A DNA stretch of 64,000 nt, taken from Pomacea canaliculata (taxonomy: Eukaryota > Mollusca > Gastropoda > Architaenioglossa > Ampullariidae). The notes beneath the pieces are model-generated. The model ran no database searches. It had not been told where the DNA came from and worked only from the letters and a program-made list of their open reading frames with translations. The position numbers and the translations under genes are program-made. The DNA is taken from contig NC_037597.1 in assembly GCF_003073045.1 (NCBI RefSeq), forward strand, positions 3,348,190-3,412,189. The letters are read 5' to 3'. This document shows positions 11,301-23,273 of the stretch, piece after piece; positions within the stretch are counted from its first letter, which is position 1, and each line of letters starts with the position of its first letter.

Positions 11301-14300
11301 ATAGTAGCAGCATATTGTAACTGGAAGCCTTTCGGAAACTTGATATTTTAAACTGTATACGACAAGCAGCCAACACTTTGTCCTTTGTCTTAAACTTTTG
11401 AAAAATGGAAAATAGTTAACAACACATCATTGTTCACTAACCAAACTGACATTGTCAAAAAACATCGTCACACTGTTTGGTTGGATCGGCATTGTTTACA
11501 AACACTGATGTTTATGTCAAACCCTGTCTTCGTAGTTGCTGCTGTCGTCGTTGTTGTTATTGTTGTTTGCAGCTCGATATCCAAGATCATGGGAGAACTT
11601 CTTACGCCTTAAGCACTCTCAGTATTTCCAAGAAAAATACTTCAAATCAATTTCACCTAATCGTTTGACTGGTAAATGTTGATAGCCGCAGTGCTGGGTA
11701 GTAGAAATCTTTAGTTATAGTTTATGTAATTAAGACAGCAAGGAAGTATGTGTGGTTAAAGAATAAGGTGAAAGGTTGCAACAAAAAAAAAACCAAAACA
11801 TTTTTGTAACAGTTCCGTTGCCCAGTGCCTACTCAAACCTACCTAACGGCAGATCGCTAACCGGTGGTGGGGCTGTCATCGGCGTCGGCGGCGCTCCAGG
11901 TCTGAATGAATTTTTGCGTTGTTTCTTTATTTTACTTGTTAAAATTAACATCTTTTTCTCTTGTTTTCCCCTAGTTTGTATACTTTACGAGCTGTAGTAA
12001 GCATGTTCCCCACCCCATTTCTTTTGTACAGAGCGTGTATGCTTCTTTTCATGATACCTGTTTAGATGTAAAATTTTATTACATAATTTTCTGTTGTAAC
12101 TGTAGCTTTGAAAACACTAACATGCTAGTGTTAAACTGTAGGTTTTTCTTTGATGTAATTTTACTACTTCTCCAAAAGGACAAAGCTAAAATGTGCCGCT
12201 CATCCTCTGTCAAATTATCTTTCCATTTTCTCAACAAGCATGCTCGCGTCTTTGAAGAACTTTCTCCATTCTGATTACTAAATCGATATTCTGGTTTGTT
12301 TGCACACATGTATTAATAGGGATTGAATTCTGTAAGTTCCTTTACTCTCGTAACTCTAAGCCCGGCACCTCGTTCGGGTATTTTTTATTCTCTTTACCTC
12401 TTCTTCCTCTATCCCACCTATTATATTCTGTGTTTTACAAGTTGTTTCTTCCTCTATCCCACCTATTATATTCTGTGTTTTACAAGTTGTTTTTTTTCAG
12501 TTTACACAAATGAGGTGACAGGTAACAAGGGAATCTTCCTAAGTCCAAACTACCCCCAGAACTACCCGGAACTGGTAAACTACACCTACATTGCTCACTT
12601 GGAGGGATACGGCCCTTACGTAGTAAGTCGGTGAGAAAACAAGACGAAGAGTAAACACATCATCGGCTACTACAAAAAAAAAATCTCCTATAATTAACCC
12701 TCGGGTCAGATCCAAAAACGACACTAGTAAACAAATACGTGATTTTTTTGTACCTTAGTTTCACGATTTTAGTGTAGAGCTGACCATCTAAGGCAGGGGT
12801 GGGCAAAGTTTTCTCTTTGTGGGTTTCAAAATTCTGATCTATGCGGCCGGCAGTTAACATCAAAAACCCTCGCCATGACTACACAATGGGATGGAAATGC
12901 GTACATAATGATGTTCACTTACAGAATTAAATGTCAAAAATGAAGTTGTCTAAATTCATTCACAATAATAATTTCTTTGAAAGCAGCCGCCGACGATGAT
13001 TTCTGACACTTCCACCAGGCGCCATCCGTGTTGTTTGTTATTTTTGTGCTTGTTCTGCCAGAATGTTAGGAACTGATGATTTCTCACACTGTCATGTTTG
13101 ATAAATTAACTTTCCTCCAAATTAACCTGAATTACATTTATTTAAAGTTATTAAAACAAGCCTTCCCTTGATCTAAACTGTCATAGTGGCAACTGCAAAT
13201 TTTAGAAACCGACTTGCACCAGGGGAAAGAATCACATCTTGTGGTCTAACGGCCCGACTTTCCTCCCCTTTCACGTGGCATAGGACTCCGCCTTCAAGCG
13301 CTTTTGCAAACGAATATATGTGTGTGTGCTCACGCGCGCCTCTGAGTGCACAACAATAGATATTATTGTTTAATTAGTCTGTCTAATTTCCTCCTCCGTC
13401 TCCTGTAAACCTATTTATCGTAAGCCCCAAACTTCCTGATGGTAGGTGACTAACAACCCTACTTTGCCTCAGGTGCATGTGGAATACAAAATCGACTTAG
13501 AGTACTTCAAGCCCTGTCTCTTTGACTTTGTCACGCTTGGAGACCAAAGGTATTGTGGTGTAACAAGTGGAAGTATCGACAGTGAGTATCATTACTCAAA
13601 CCAATTACAGCTACAACTGTTTTTGTTTTCTAGTAGCAGTGAACAAATTATCTGTATTGTCTTGAGTGGTGAATTTCGGTTGTACTAGTCCAGAAATCGT
13701 ATACAGAGACAGCATCGCTAAATTTCCCTTGAATTTTGCTGTCAACACATTGCATAACATAAGCATGCTGTCTACACATAGAAAAAAAGTATGTAACGCC
13801 ATTTTGTCCTTCCTGTGCCGGGTGTTGATCACACTAACCTCTGTATTTACATCGTCAGATATTTCGAGACATTTTTTTAACAGTTAAATGTTTGCTCGTT
13901 TGCTGCAGTCCCTGTACAAGGTAACGAGTTCCGGGTATTTTTCTATAGTGACAATGCTATCACAAAGAGTGGTTTCAACATCTCATACACAGCAACCCCG
14001 AATTCAGGTTTGAAACCGTTTAATCATCGCCACAACTTTTATAATTACTCTGACTAATGTAGACTGTTATTATTAAATGCTTTTATTTATGAAAAACAAG
14101 TAAACTTAATTCTACATAGTAGAAGTGCATCACGGCTGGCTTTGTGTAGATATTTTGTTTTTCATTTGGAGCCGACAGATGTGTAAAGTAGGAAATAATG
14201 ATGATCGTGAGCAAGAAACACAAATCAAACAGAATCTATTATCCCTTCGTCCTCAAAATTAATTTCCTGCTAAATTTCTTAAATATCCCAAACAATGTAT

Positions 14301-17300
14301 ATTTGAGTAAAGACCATAAATACAACCACACAACCATCGTCACACTACGCTTTATTAATAAGATTATCTGTAACACACGTGTCTGATTGTTAAGCAAATT
14401 ATAGTTTTACTTTGTATCTTCATCTCTAGTATAAATATCAGGCTCAGAATAAACTTAATCAATAAACTGTACTGTTGTTTTACTTTCGGCTAGTACTACT
14501 CAGATCGCGCATGTTGAGTACCAACCTTGGAGGAGGGTCTACAGTGAACTCCATTGGGGACGGCAAAGGATCATGTACGCACTGAAATTTTTCATCTTGT
14601 CGCATTTCTGCACAAGTATTCTACAATTCAATTACTTAGCAGACAAGATGAAAGAACATTGCGAACTAAAACGTTTTGTGTTTTCTTTGATAACTGATAA
14701 GCACAGAATCAATCATTTTAATAAGATTTATTATAGTCCATATCAAATTTTTCACAGATATTTGAAATCGCTTTTATTACACCAAGTCGCTATTGGTAAA
14801 CTTCTAAAACAACGAGCAACAATCAACTAATTCCTGTTAATTCACAAGCATGGAAATAGCATAAATCTCTTGGTCATTACAAGCAATGTTTGAAGCCTTT
14901 GTCGACTCGGATGTCACAGGTAGCCAGCCATTGCAGTCTGTGCATGGAAATTTCGGACAGATCAGCAGCCCCAACTATCCAGACAACTACACCAACAGCT
15001 GCGACCTGGCCTACTTCGTCGTTCTAGACCAGCCTGGCCCGCAGTCTGTGATGGTGTTTGTGGACATGGATTTAGAAGACAGCACACGATGTTCTAAGGA
15101 TTATCTGGTTATCAACGAGGTGGCCCAGTACCTCTGTGGGCAGAAGGGGAAAATAAGTCTGCGGGGTATATCATCTTTGTAACGATGAAAAAATATTGCT
15201 GTAATATTGTAAAAATATAATACTTATAATAATATCAGTAGGCACAGACATTTCTCTACATATCTTACCAAGTTTTTTTAAAGTGTAACTCATCGTGTGT
15301 TTCAGTAAACCTGGTGGACACATCTTTTGTGATCAAATTTCATAGTGACAAGGAAGGAACCAGACGAGGCTTCTTCATTACCTATTTCCTTCTGCTTGGT
15401 AATACACGCGTTTCTTTTGTCAAGTGTTCAAGTTACATTAGAATTTCCAGAAGTGTTCGCCGTGTCACGCAGGCCGACATCTTACTAACGGCAAAGTAGG
15501 TGATAGATATGTATCCACTTGTTTAGTGCGCAACTTCCTGTTCAATGGTTGCCCCCTACTGCAGTGTAGCTTTATTGTAATCGGATACACTAGCATAGCC
15601 AGTCCTTGCCATTACCTCCTGAGATCATTTCGCGTAGTTTTCATTTTCAAAAGAAAAGTAACAAAAAGAAGAGAAAAATTCGATTAGTTCGTCAACTATT
15701 TCTTCAACATTCTTAGACAAATCTTCAAGTTCATCAACCACCACCGAGAGTAATCAAAGAAAATGTATTCTAAATATGAACAAAGTTAATGCGCATGCCA
15801 TCTACGACAGATTTAAATGCAGACACAAATGTAAACTGCAGTCTATTCAATGTACGTGTTATATGCTATTTCCTCAAAAGGACATTTTAGCTATGCATGT
15901 ATAGAACTACACGTACACGCTTTCAAGCAGCGGAGACCGGAACTAGGCAGCACTCTGTGCTGTGGGTCTGTTTACGACCCATGTTTGCATAAGCACAAAG
16001 AAAGTCTGCCGGACGATTCTAGAACAAACACCCTCGAACAGAATTTAGGAACTGCTTGTTTTGCAGCATCACCCACGTCATCGACATCGCTGCCGTTGCC
16101 TCAACCGCGCAGTCCCACCGCGCGGAGCGTAGTATCCTTGCGAGGAGACAGCGGTCAGCTGCAGAGTCCCTCCTACCCGGCCAACTACCCCAACAACGCT
16201 TTCGTGGTGTACGATGTGGCTCTTCGCCAGCGAGGCAACTTTACGGTCCTCCTGACCTATGACCTCGACGTGGAGGAGAGCGACGACTGTACCTACGACT
16301 ACATCCTGGTCATCGCCGACCAAAGGCATCGGCTGTGTGGCAAGCGGAGCGGGGTACTGGCAGGTAGGTGGCCGGGTGCACTTTCCTTTCGCACGAACTG
16401 GATTCTAAGATTTAGCAGTCACCTAAATGCCTAGTCTAGCTGAGTGCTAGGCCGGTAGCATTGAGATATAGCGACTGCATACCTGGCCCTCGGCAGGCAA
16501 TGTGACTGACGGGGAATTTTGACCTCCCCCATTATTTGTTCTGTTAGCTTTTACTTTGATACTGTTGATGTCGTCGTTTGATTTTAACTATAAGGCAAAA
16601 ACAGAACGAACGTACTTTAAATTCATTTCACCCTCCCCACAGCTAACTGAAGCATTCACTTAACTTTGTTGAAAGCCAGTTGCTAGGATGACCATTTTTG
16701 CATCGTTTCAGTGCAAACCAACTACAACTTCTCCGTTATTTTCGTGAGCGACTACTCTGTGACACAGAAGGCTTCAACATCACGTACCGTGTGCTCAGAG
16801 GTTTGATAATTGGTGTTCTAAACCACTCAACTACTCAAAAGTCTTTATTTTTAAATAGAAAATACAAGGAATCTACACCTTTGTCAGTATCAGCGACTCC
16901 GTGTTTACTCGGCCTTGTCAAACTGTCATTCCTTTGAGTAATTTCATTATCACGCTCTAACGATTCTCATTTCACCTTGAAAAAAAAAATCAGTCTAACA
17001 ATTTCACTTCTCGATCGATATTATTTTTAAAATTCTCATTTCATCAAGTTTATAAGTTCTTTACGCCATAATTCCTCCATTTTTATAAATGCAATTTACT
17101 CCTGCTTCAGTTATAAGTGAATGTTTATAATCTGGTCATTAACCCGAAATTGGCAAACTGATTTACACAAAATTTAGACCAGACGGTTGTTGTGGGTGAC
17201 TGGGGTCAGCTTCAAAGCCCGCAGTATCCAAGTCAGTATCCGACCAGCCTGGACATCACATACTACATCAAACTCAGCCGGCCAGGCCCTCAGACGGTGC

Positions 17301-19264
17301 TGCTGTCTTATGATATGGACATTGAGTCTTCCGTTGAGTGCAGCTATGATTATCTCATCGTCAACAATAACGCAGTCAAACGACTATGTTCTGTTGTAAA
17401 TGGCATCATACCAGGTAAGTTAATTAAAATATATTATTTTAAATGAATTTAGAATGTATCTTATTGCCTCCCTTGACTAGAAAAAAGTATTTGCACGACG
17501 TTTGCATTAAGTGTCAGTTTCTTTTTAAACTAATTAAAACCAATTACCTCTCGTCTAGCACCTTCAATTAAAAAAGTATCTCCATGTCGTATAGTCTAAC
17601 CACATTTTATATACTATATAACCTTGCCATCATTCAAATTGTCTACTCATTTTATTGTTTTTAATTTCAGTGCAAGTGGAAAATAATCTCTTGGTGGTGG
17701 TGTTCCACAGTGACTACTCTGTAACAGGACGAGGGTTTAACCTCGTGTACAGTGTAGTTCAAGGTGAGAGGGATTTTTATTCTCTTTTTTGAATAGCACT
17801 TGAAGACCCTAGTCGTTTACATGATGAGAGTTTTTGTTTGCCTTTGTTTGGGGATTTTTTTTTTAAAAGATGGTGCACGAAAGAAATTGCCGAGGTTGAC
17901 CAGAGCAACCCACAAAAGGAGTTCCAGAAAAATATGCCTCCGATATTTGTAATATTTCTGCGTCGTAAATATTTTATTATTAATTTATTTAATACATGCC
18001 CCCAGGCCTCATTCTCCCTTTGTCTTTTTCTCTCCCTCTCAGTCTCTCTTAGTAACTTACACGCATGCCTGTACAGCTAGTAACATAAAGACTCATCCAC
18101 ATCGTTTTCATCAATGTCTCGGTGTGTCCCAAACTTCGTGTTTTGGGTTTTTTCCCCATTAAGCCAACTCTTGGAGATAGGGTAAAACTCGACCACTTAA
18201 TAAACAGTTATTCGTTTTAATTTATTGTAAGCATTTTATTTACAGCTGATCAGCCAGGTGCCACAGGAGATCAAAACTTAGTGCCGTTCACAAGTCCTTC
18301 TGTCAGTACCTCTATAACAACTCGCTTCATAATACCGCAGATTGAGACCATCGGTAGGCAAAATGTTAAAGATGTTGAGTATGTTCTGAAAGAGAACGTT
18401 TTAGGATGTTTATAATGATTTTATTTATATGGTTTCCAGAAATCGATGCCCTGTATCTATAACTTTAAAATGACAAGATTTAAAATGATACCTCAAGAGC
18501 TAATCTTTCATAAAACATGCATTACAGCCATCGACTCGAGTCACAAAGCCCAGAGAGGATATCCCCCCCCCCCCCCACTTTCTCTATCGTCGAGTTTGTT
18601 TTTTTTTTTTTTCTTTTTTTTTCTTTTTCTTTTCTTTTCTTATCGTCGATACTACAAACATCCCATATATCTCACATTCACCTTAAAGAACAGAAATCAG
18701 TATCCGACATTTTGTTTTGTCTCCCTGTAGACGTCTTCTACCCACAGACGGGAAGCAGTGGGATCATAAAAAGTCCCGGCTTCCCTTCCAGCTACACCAA
18801 CAAACTTGACACGACCTCTGTCGTGTCGCTGGACCCCACCCGCCCTCAGCTTGTGACCTTCACCTTCGACACCTTTGACCTGGAGCTGTGCGATGACTGT
18901 CAGTGTGACTGGCTGGAAATCGACGTGGATCCCGCGCAACGCTTCTGCGGCGACGTCCTCGACAAAAAGAGCTTGACTGGTCAGTAGACGCTTATTCCTT
19001 CTCTCTTCTTTCATCGTTCTGTTCAAAGCTTTGTCGGCAATGTTAATGGTCTAGAAAGAATCGCTTACTAGCGGGCTTCTTGATGTTACTTGCAGGATTA
19101 TTGGAAGTCACGTGTTAACAAATGCATGTAAAGTTTTTTATGTGTATGTGTGTGTTTTCCTTTCAGTCCTTGTTCAGAAAGGTTCTCTGGAGGTGAAGTT
19201 CCATAGCGACTACAGCATCACAGGACGTGGCTTCTTAGCGACGTACTCAGCGGTCAGTGCCTGA
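8352..19264 (+). CDS. Secreted protein with six CUB domains (18 exons)
   Basis: Exons: 8352-8426, 9347-9380, 9589-9843, 10405-10500, 11813-11899, 12501-12622, 13473-13581, 13909-14007, 14494-14574, 14884-15165, 15306-15398, 16067-16363, 16712-16800, 17178-17414, 17671-17763, 18246-18353, 18731-18979, 19167-19264. The product is about 834 residues: signal peptide (1-22), a dibasic RLKRD stretch, CUB1 (37-153), a Gly-rich linker, CUB2 (183-292), a linker, CUB3 (320-444), CUB4 (445-573), CUB5 (574-683), a linker, and CUB6 (720-834). Typical CUB motifs recur (SPxYPxxYP, CxYDYL, a Leu/Phe-Cys-Gly pair, HSDYSVTGRGF). Every domain keeps the second cysteine pair and none clearly has the first. There is no protease, EGF or membrane segment, so it is probably an extracellular binding or matrix protein. 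Most introns are phase 1. Exon 16712-16800 is one base short. The acceptor at 14883 could instead be 14919, which also keeps phase. Confidence 0.93.
9563..9584. repeat. Poly(T) tract at a CUB-gene splice acceptor
   Basis: An unbroken T run leads into the gtag acceptor at 9585-9588 of the first CUB exon and acts as its polypyrimidine tract. Confidence 0.85.
10714..10731. repeat. (GT)n microsatellite in a CUB-gene intron
   Basis: A short gtgtgt run in the intron between exons 10405-10500 and 11813-11899. Confidence 0.85.
12401..12490. repeat. Exact tandem duplication, 2 x 45 bp, next to a splice acceptor
   Basis: Two identical 45-bp units (ttcttcctctatccc ... acaagttgt) at 12401-12445 and 12446-12490. 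They sit immediately before the poly-T and cag of the exon starting at 12501, inside the pyrimidine-rich and branch-point region. Perfect identity implies a recent duplication or an assembly artefact. Confidence 0.95.
12794..12850. mobile_element. Possible hAT-type MITE end (fragment)
   Basis: caggggtgggcaaag matches the terminal-repeat style of the element at 19657-19845, whose right end reads taggggtgggcaa in reverse complement. No matching right end or target duplication was found nearby, so it may be a truncated copy in an intron of the CUB gene. Confidence 0.4.
18563..18640. repeat. Poly(C) then T-rich low-complexity block
   Basis: A run of 14 C (18563-18576) is followed, from 18599, by about 40 nt that are almost all T. 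The block is intronic, between exons 18246-18353 and 18731-18979 of the CUB gene. Base calling here may be unreliable. Confidence 0.85.
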
Positions 19265-19656
19265 CACCTCCCACGTCTCGGCGCCGCTGGTTCTGCTCTG
19301 AACACTAGAGTTTCCGCGTTCATTTGTGAGGTTTTTCATTTCAGTTTGTGACCCTTACTTGCACCATCTTCAGATTCAAAGTTACTGCCAAACGAGACCC
19401 CAAAAAAATTCTCTGAGGATCGCAAGATGAAAACGTTCTTCTTCCAGTTTGGTGAGAACTGTGAGTCCTGAAGGTTGTCGCATGAGCTTAATGTAAACGC
19501 CACGTTTGCTTGTCTTTCAAATAATCAGCGTCTATCTTTACAGTTAATGCCTGCTGTTATTTACTCCCGCTAAAACTTCTGATGACTTTAAATCTTGACC
19601 ATAAAAGCGTTTGAGTCACACACAAATGTACGTTTCCTTTTGAAATTACCGTAGAG

Positions 19657-19845
19657 CAGACATGGGCAAAGGCCGGCCCGCGGCCAGCCTCCTGTCTCTG
19701 ACCGGCCCGCCCGCTGGCCCGCCTGCCAGTATATATACTATATATACAGTATTGGGTAAAACTGAGTTAACTATATTAGTCCGGCCCTCTAAAACCATCC
19801 CAATTTCTCATGCGGCCCCTTGGGAAAATTAATTGCCCACCCCTA
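19657..19845. mobile_element. Second hAT-type MITE, 189 bp, with 8-bp target duplication
   Basis: The left end, cagacatgggcaaa, pairs with the reverse complement of the right end, taggggtgggcaat. The flanks both read ccgtagag (19649-19656 and 19846-19853). The interior is rich in ggcccg motifs, with a small tata-rich core and no coding capacity. It lies about 390 bp after the stop codon of the CUB gene, possibly in its 3' UTR. Confidence 0.88.
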
Positions 19846-19998
19846 CCGTAGAGTGTCCAGGGAGCGTCCTTTTTTTCTTTTTTTTTTTTTTTTTTTTAAA
19901 ACCATTCGTTCGAGTGTCGTTTCTGTCGGATTAGGTTCATTCAGGATTTTTCAGTCGTTCGTCATTCAGACAAACAGCTTTTTAAAGGTCAAACATGA

Positions 19999-20004
19999 AA
20001 TAAA
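19999..20004 (+). terminator. Candidate polyadenylation signal AATAAA of the CUB gene
   Basis: A clear AATAAA about 735 nt after the stop codon at 19262-19264. If used, the mRNA would carry the hAT MITE at 19657-19845 in its 3' UTR. Confidence 0.35.
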
Positions 20005-20510
20005 GTTTAAAGTCGTTTGCATGTTAACAGTACCCGGCCGTTACCCGATCAGCGAGTCCCTATGTAATACCGAGAGACATAAGTGCCTCTTTCCAAGGCC
20101 CAGCTGAGAACTTGCGCAGTGCAAAAGCTTGAGGCTCGCAAATGGAACAAGTTTTTTCCTCAGATTTTGAAAATTAATATCCTAAAGTGAGTTACACTCA
20201 CTCATTTGACAATAGTTTTACTTTTGGGTTAGCCTTCAAGACTTTTGCATTACATGGAGTGGTGATCGCATTTTATGAAACGCTTGCGTTCTTTTCCTCC
20301 TCATATTTTTCATTTAGCCCTGATGACCGTAGATTCCTCTTGACGATCTTACCCGTAACTCTTGCCCTCTGAATGAGAGACCTGTCGAAGTGTTGTCTTG
20401 TCATCTCAGGATGGTACTCAGGTCAACGAATCCATAAATGTATGTCTTTCTCTCGTTGAAAAAAAGGACACATGAAGCCATTGAGATTTCCATAAACAGC
20501 AGTTACTGAG

Positions 20511-20573
20511 AAACCAAACACATTAACAATAAAACCAAACACATTAACAATAAAACCAAACACATTAACAATA
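20511..20573. repeat. Tandem repeat, 3 x 21 bp
   Basis: Three near-identical copies of a 21-bp unit (aaaccaaacacattaacaat plus a). A small minisatellite in intergenic sequence. Confidence 0.92.
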
Positions 20574-21089
20574 ACTATAAAAAAACATTGTAAAGTGAAA
20601 TATAACGGAATTACATTGGTAGAAGTCTGTAAGGTACTGAGACACATGGTAGATCAGCATTTAAGCAAAAATTGAAACTGCAGCCGACTCAGAAATTTGC
20701 CCCACAAAGAGAAACCTTTGACGGAGCTACTGAGAATGTCGCTGGCAACATCAACTGGAAGATGATGAAAGTGTGTGGCGTAGTTTAGTGGCACACTTTC
20801 GGTTCACCATACTTAGGCATCTTTAATTATGAACATAAAAGCACATCGCCATCATGCATTAAGCCGAGGGGAAGGGGTAGAGGGGTGTGACGGGAGGGAA
20901 AATCTCAGCTGCACGCAACGTGCACGTGCTCTGACACTCCAGACGGGCTACAAACCTATTTGGCCTTGCACTGTGCACTGCTATTAACGTCCTCCTGAAA
21001 GTGCACGAAAGGCAAATGCACTTTCTCTTTCTGCCTCTCCCTTTCTGTCATATATGCTCAGATATAGCTGTGATCCTTCAAGATCGGGT

Positions 21090-21240
21090 TTCTCTCTTAT
21101 GTGAGTGTGGGTACATTTGAAGTCTAAAAGTGTATGCTTGTAAACCTTTGTTTATATAAATATGTATTTGTGTAAAGTGCATTGAGTCCGCCGAGGGTTG
21201 TGGGGGAAAAGTGCTATAAAAAAGAAACAGTCTTGAATTT
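21090..21240. repeat. Interspersed repeat with a gtaaagtgc ... gtgctataaaa end (SINE-like)
   Basis: The string gtgtaaagtgcattgag, then a G-rich spacer, then aaaagtgctataaaa resembles a widespread class of animal repeats that end in an AAGCGCTATA-type motif. A shorter copy in the opposite orientation appears at 56048-56100. The assignment is by memory of motif style only. Confidence 0.45.
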
Positions 21241-23154
21241 ACAACAACTCGCACATATAGCATGGCCTCCTGCGCTGTTTACTAACAGCCCAAACACCTT
21301 CAAGATGGCGAATATAGTCCAGTGGCCTTGCAAAACACTGATCGTTACATGTTTGTTGAAGGTCGGTAAGCTCTTCCAGTTCCTTAAACCGACTGCCCTG
21401 ACCTTACAGAACTCACGTGGAACACTCATCCGCTGTGAGACTCATTTCGAATGATTAGTTCGATCCTTTCAGAGTAATCTCCTATCGAGGCGACACCGAT
21501 ATGTTTGTTGTCTGCACGCAAGAGTCGCTTCAAGTTTCCATCATGTGCCTTAGGAATGTCACATAGGACATGTGAACTAAGTTTATCACCATTATCCATC
21601 TTCCTTGTCGCTGTCTCCCTGACCTCCAGGTTAGGTGAAGACGCTGGCCACGCCCCTTTTATGGCTTCGGTATCCGATGTCTCTTGTCATACATTGTAGA
21701 GGAACGACACCTTTGTGTCAAATTTCGCACACAAACAGACACGCTTGTATAAATTTGTTTTTCAGTGTTGACCTTCTCCATAAGTTGGCGAAGGGGGTCT
21801 GATTTTAAACATAATACGTTCGCAACACCACAGTATGTTGTCGTCTCGCAGGAGAGTTCATAACTGTTTGTTTTCTAGTTTTGGTGAGGATTTTGTTTAT
21901 TGTTTTGTTTTTTTATTTGGATACATCCTGTCTATACTGTTAGAACATGCAGCCCTTGAAAGCAGTATAATAAAGCCCCTGAAATCTATTTAAGACAGTG
22001 ATTCAGCAAGCCGGAACACTGTACAGTGCCAAGTATTGTCCAAAGGTGTATACTTCACCTAAACAATTTCTCGACAAAAAAACCAGTCTTCCTCATTTGA
22101 CAGTGACAATAAGTTTATCTTTGGCAATAACTTTATCTTTGTAGAGAGAGCGCATTTCATCCTGCTGGAGTCAGCACAAGTACTCAGACCTTTTTTCTTG
22201 TAATAAATCTCAGAGAAAGAGTGTCAGCTGAAGTCTGATAGTTGATGGCAACGCTCTTAGTGATACTGGGATTCGCCTCGTGAGTGGTTGGGTGTGGCCA
22301 CCTTCAGCGCTGCTGATCGAACAGACAATATTGTCTAAGCCAGCATTCACTATGTAAGTGGTGAGATCTGAGATTCGCACTCAAAATTTGTCAAAGAACT
22401 ACTATTTCTATAAATTATTCTCACTCGACAAACGGAAAATAAAAATCCTTCAAGGTTTTAAGATAAAGCGGTATAAAATTTACTTTCCCTAGTGTGGGTT
22501 TTTTTTTGTTGTTGTTTTTGTTTACTTTTTATTAAATGCATGTAAAAACAGGCAACCAAAGGGCTATCTCCAGCATGGCGTCAAGAGGACTACTTTGCAA
22601 AGAGAAAAAGCACACAGTTAAATGACACGCACAGTAGTCAAAGGGAGAGAATTCACAAGCGATATGGTTCCTGAATAGACTGAATTCCTTCCCTTATTTC
22701 GTCACATTTTTCTCGGCTGTCGACCAGGAGACTGGATTTCAGGAGACCTACTACAAACGAGCATTTATTTATTATTAATAATAAAGACAATTTTAAATCT
22801 CTTCGAGCTGTTCTGAGATGTTGCTATTTGAGTTCGGTTTTAGTGCTCCTGTCTGCTTGAAGCCATGTTTACACGCGAAGCTGTGCGGGTGGCATCCGAT
22901 AAAGGAATATAAACATTCATTCATGACATTCTAGCACGCGAACATGCACACGCACACACAAGGTGCGTACTTACGTTCATCTAAAGATAAACATACATAA
23001 GATAACATTCACACAAACATAAACACGTTTGCTTTGTGAAACATATACTTCATACAAAGTATGCGTTCGTTTTGATTTCTACTTTTATTAAAAGACAATG
23101 CAATGATCGATCTAAGTTTCTATTTTATTTTATCCTGTCCTTGTCTTCTCGTCA

Positions 23155-23166
23155 TTTATTTTTATT
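23155..23166 (-). terminator. Two adjacent AATAAA polyadenylation signals of the Kunitz gene
   Basis: On the minus strand two AATAAA hexamers lie back to back, 108-119 nt after the stop codon at 23276-23274. Confidence 0.6.
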
Positions 23167-23273
23167 TCAACGAAAATGTGTCAGCATTTGCCAGAAATTT
23201 AGCTTCTGCTGCGGACGTGTTGTGATCTGTTGGGTAAGAGTTGTTCGTGCGGAGCTCCGTTAAACGCCTTTGA

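Larger units (their letters stand above)
20010..23150. other. Intergenic between the CUB gene and the Kunitz gene
   Basis: Apart from the 21-bp tandem repeat and the SINE-like repeat, I see no exon, RNA gene or transposon end. Short open frames here lack protein-like composition. Confidence 0.5.

Noticed and set aside
20511-20573. CRISPR-like array
   Set aside because: The three 21-bp units are directly tandem without spacers and the genome is eukaryotic; it is a minisatellite.
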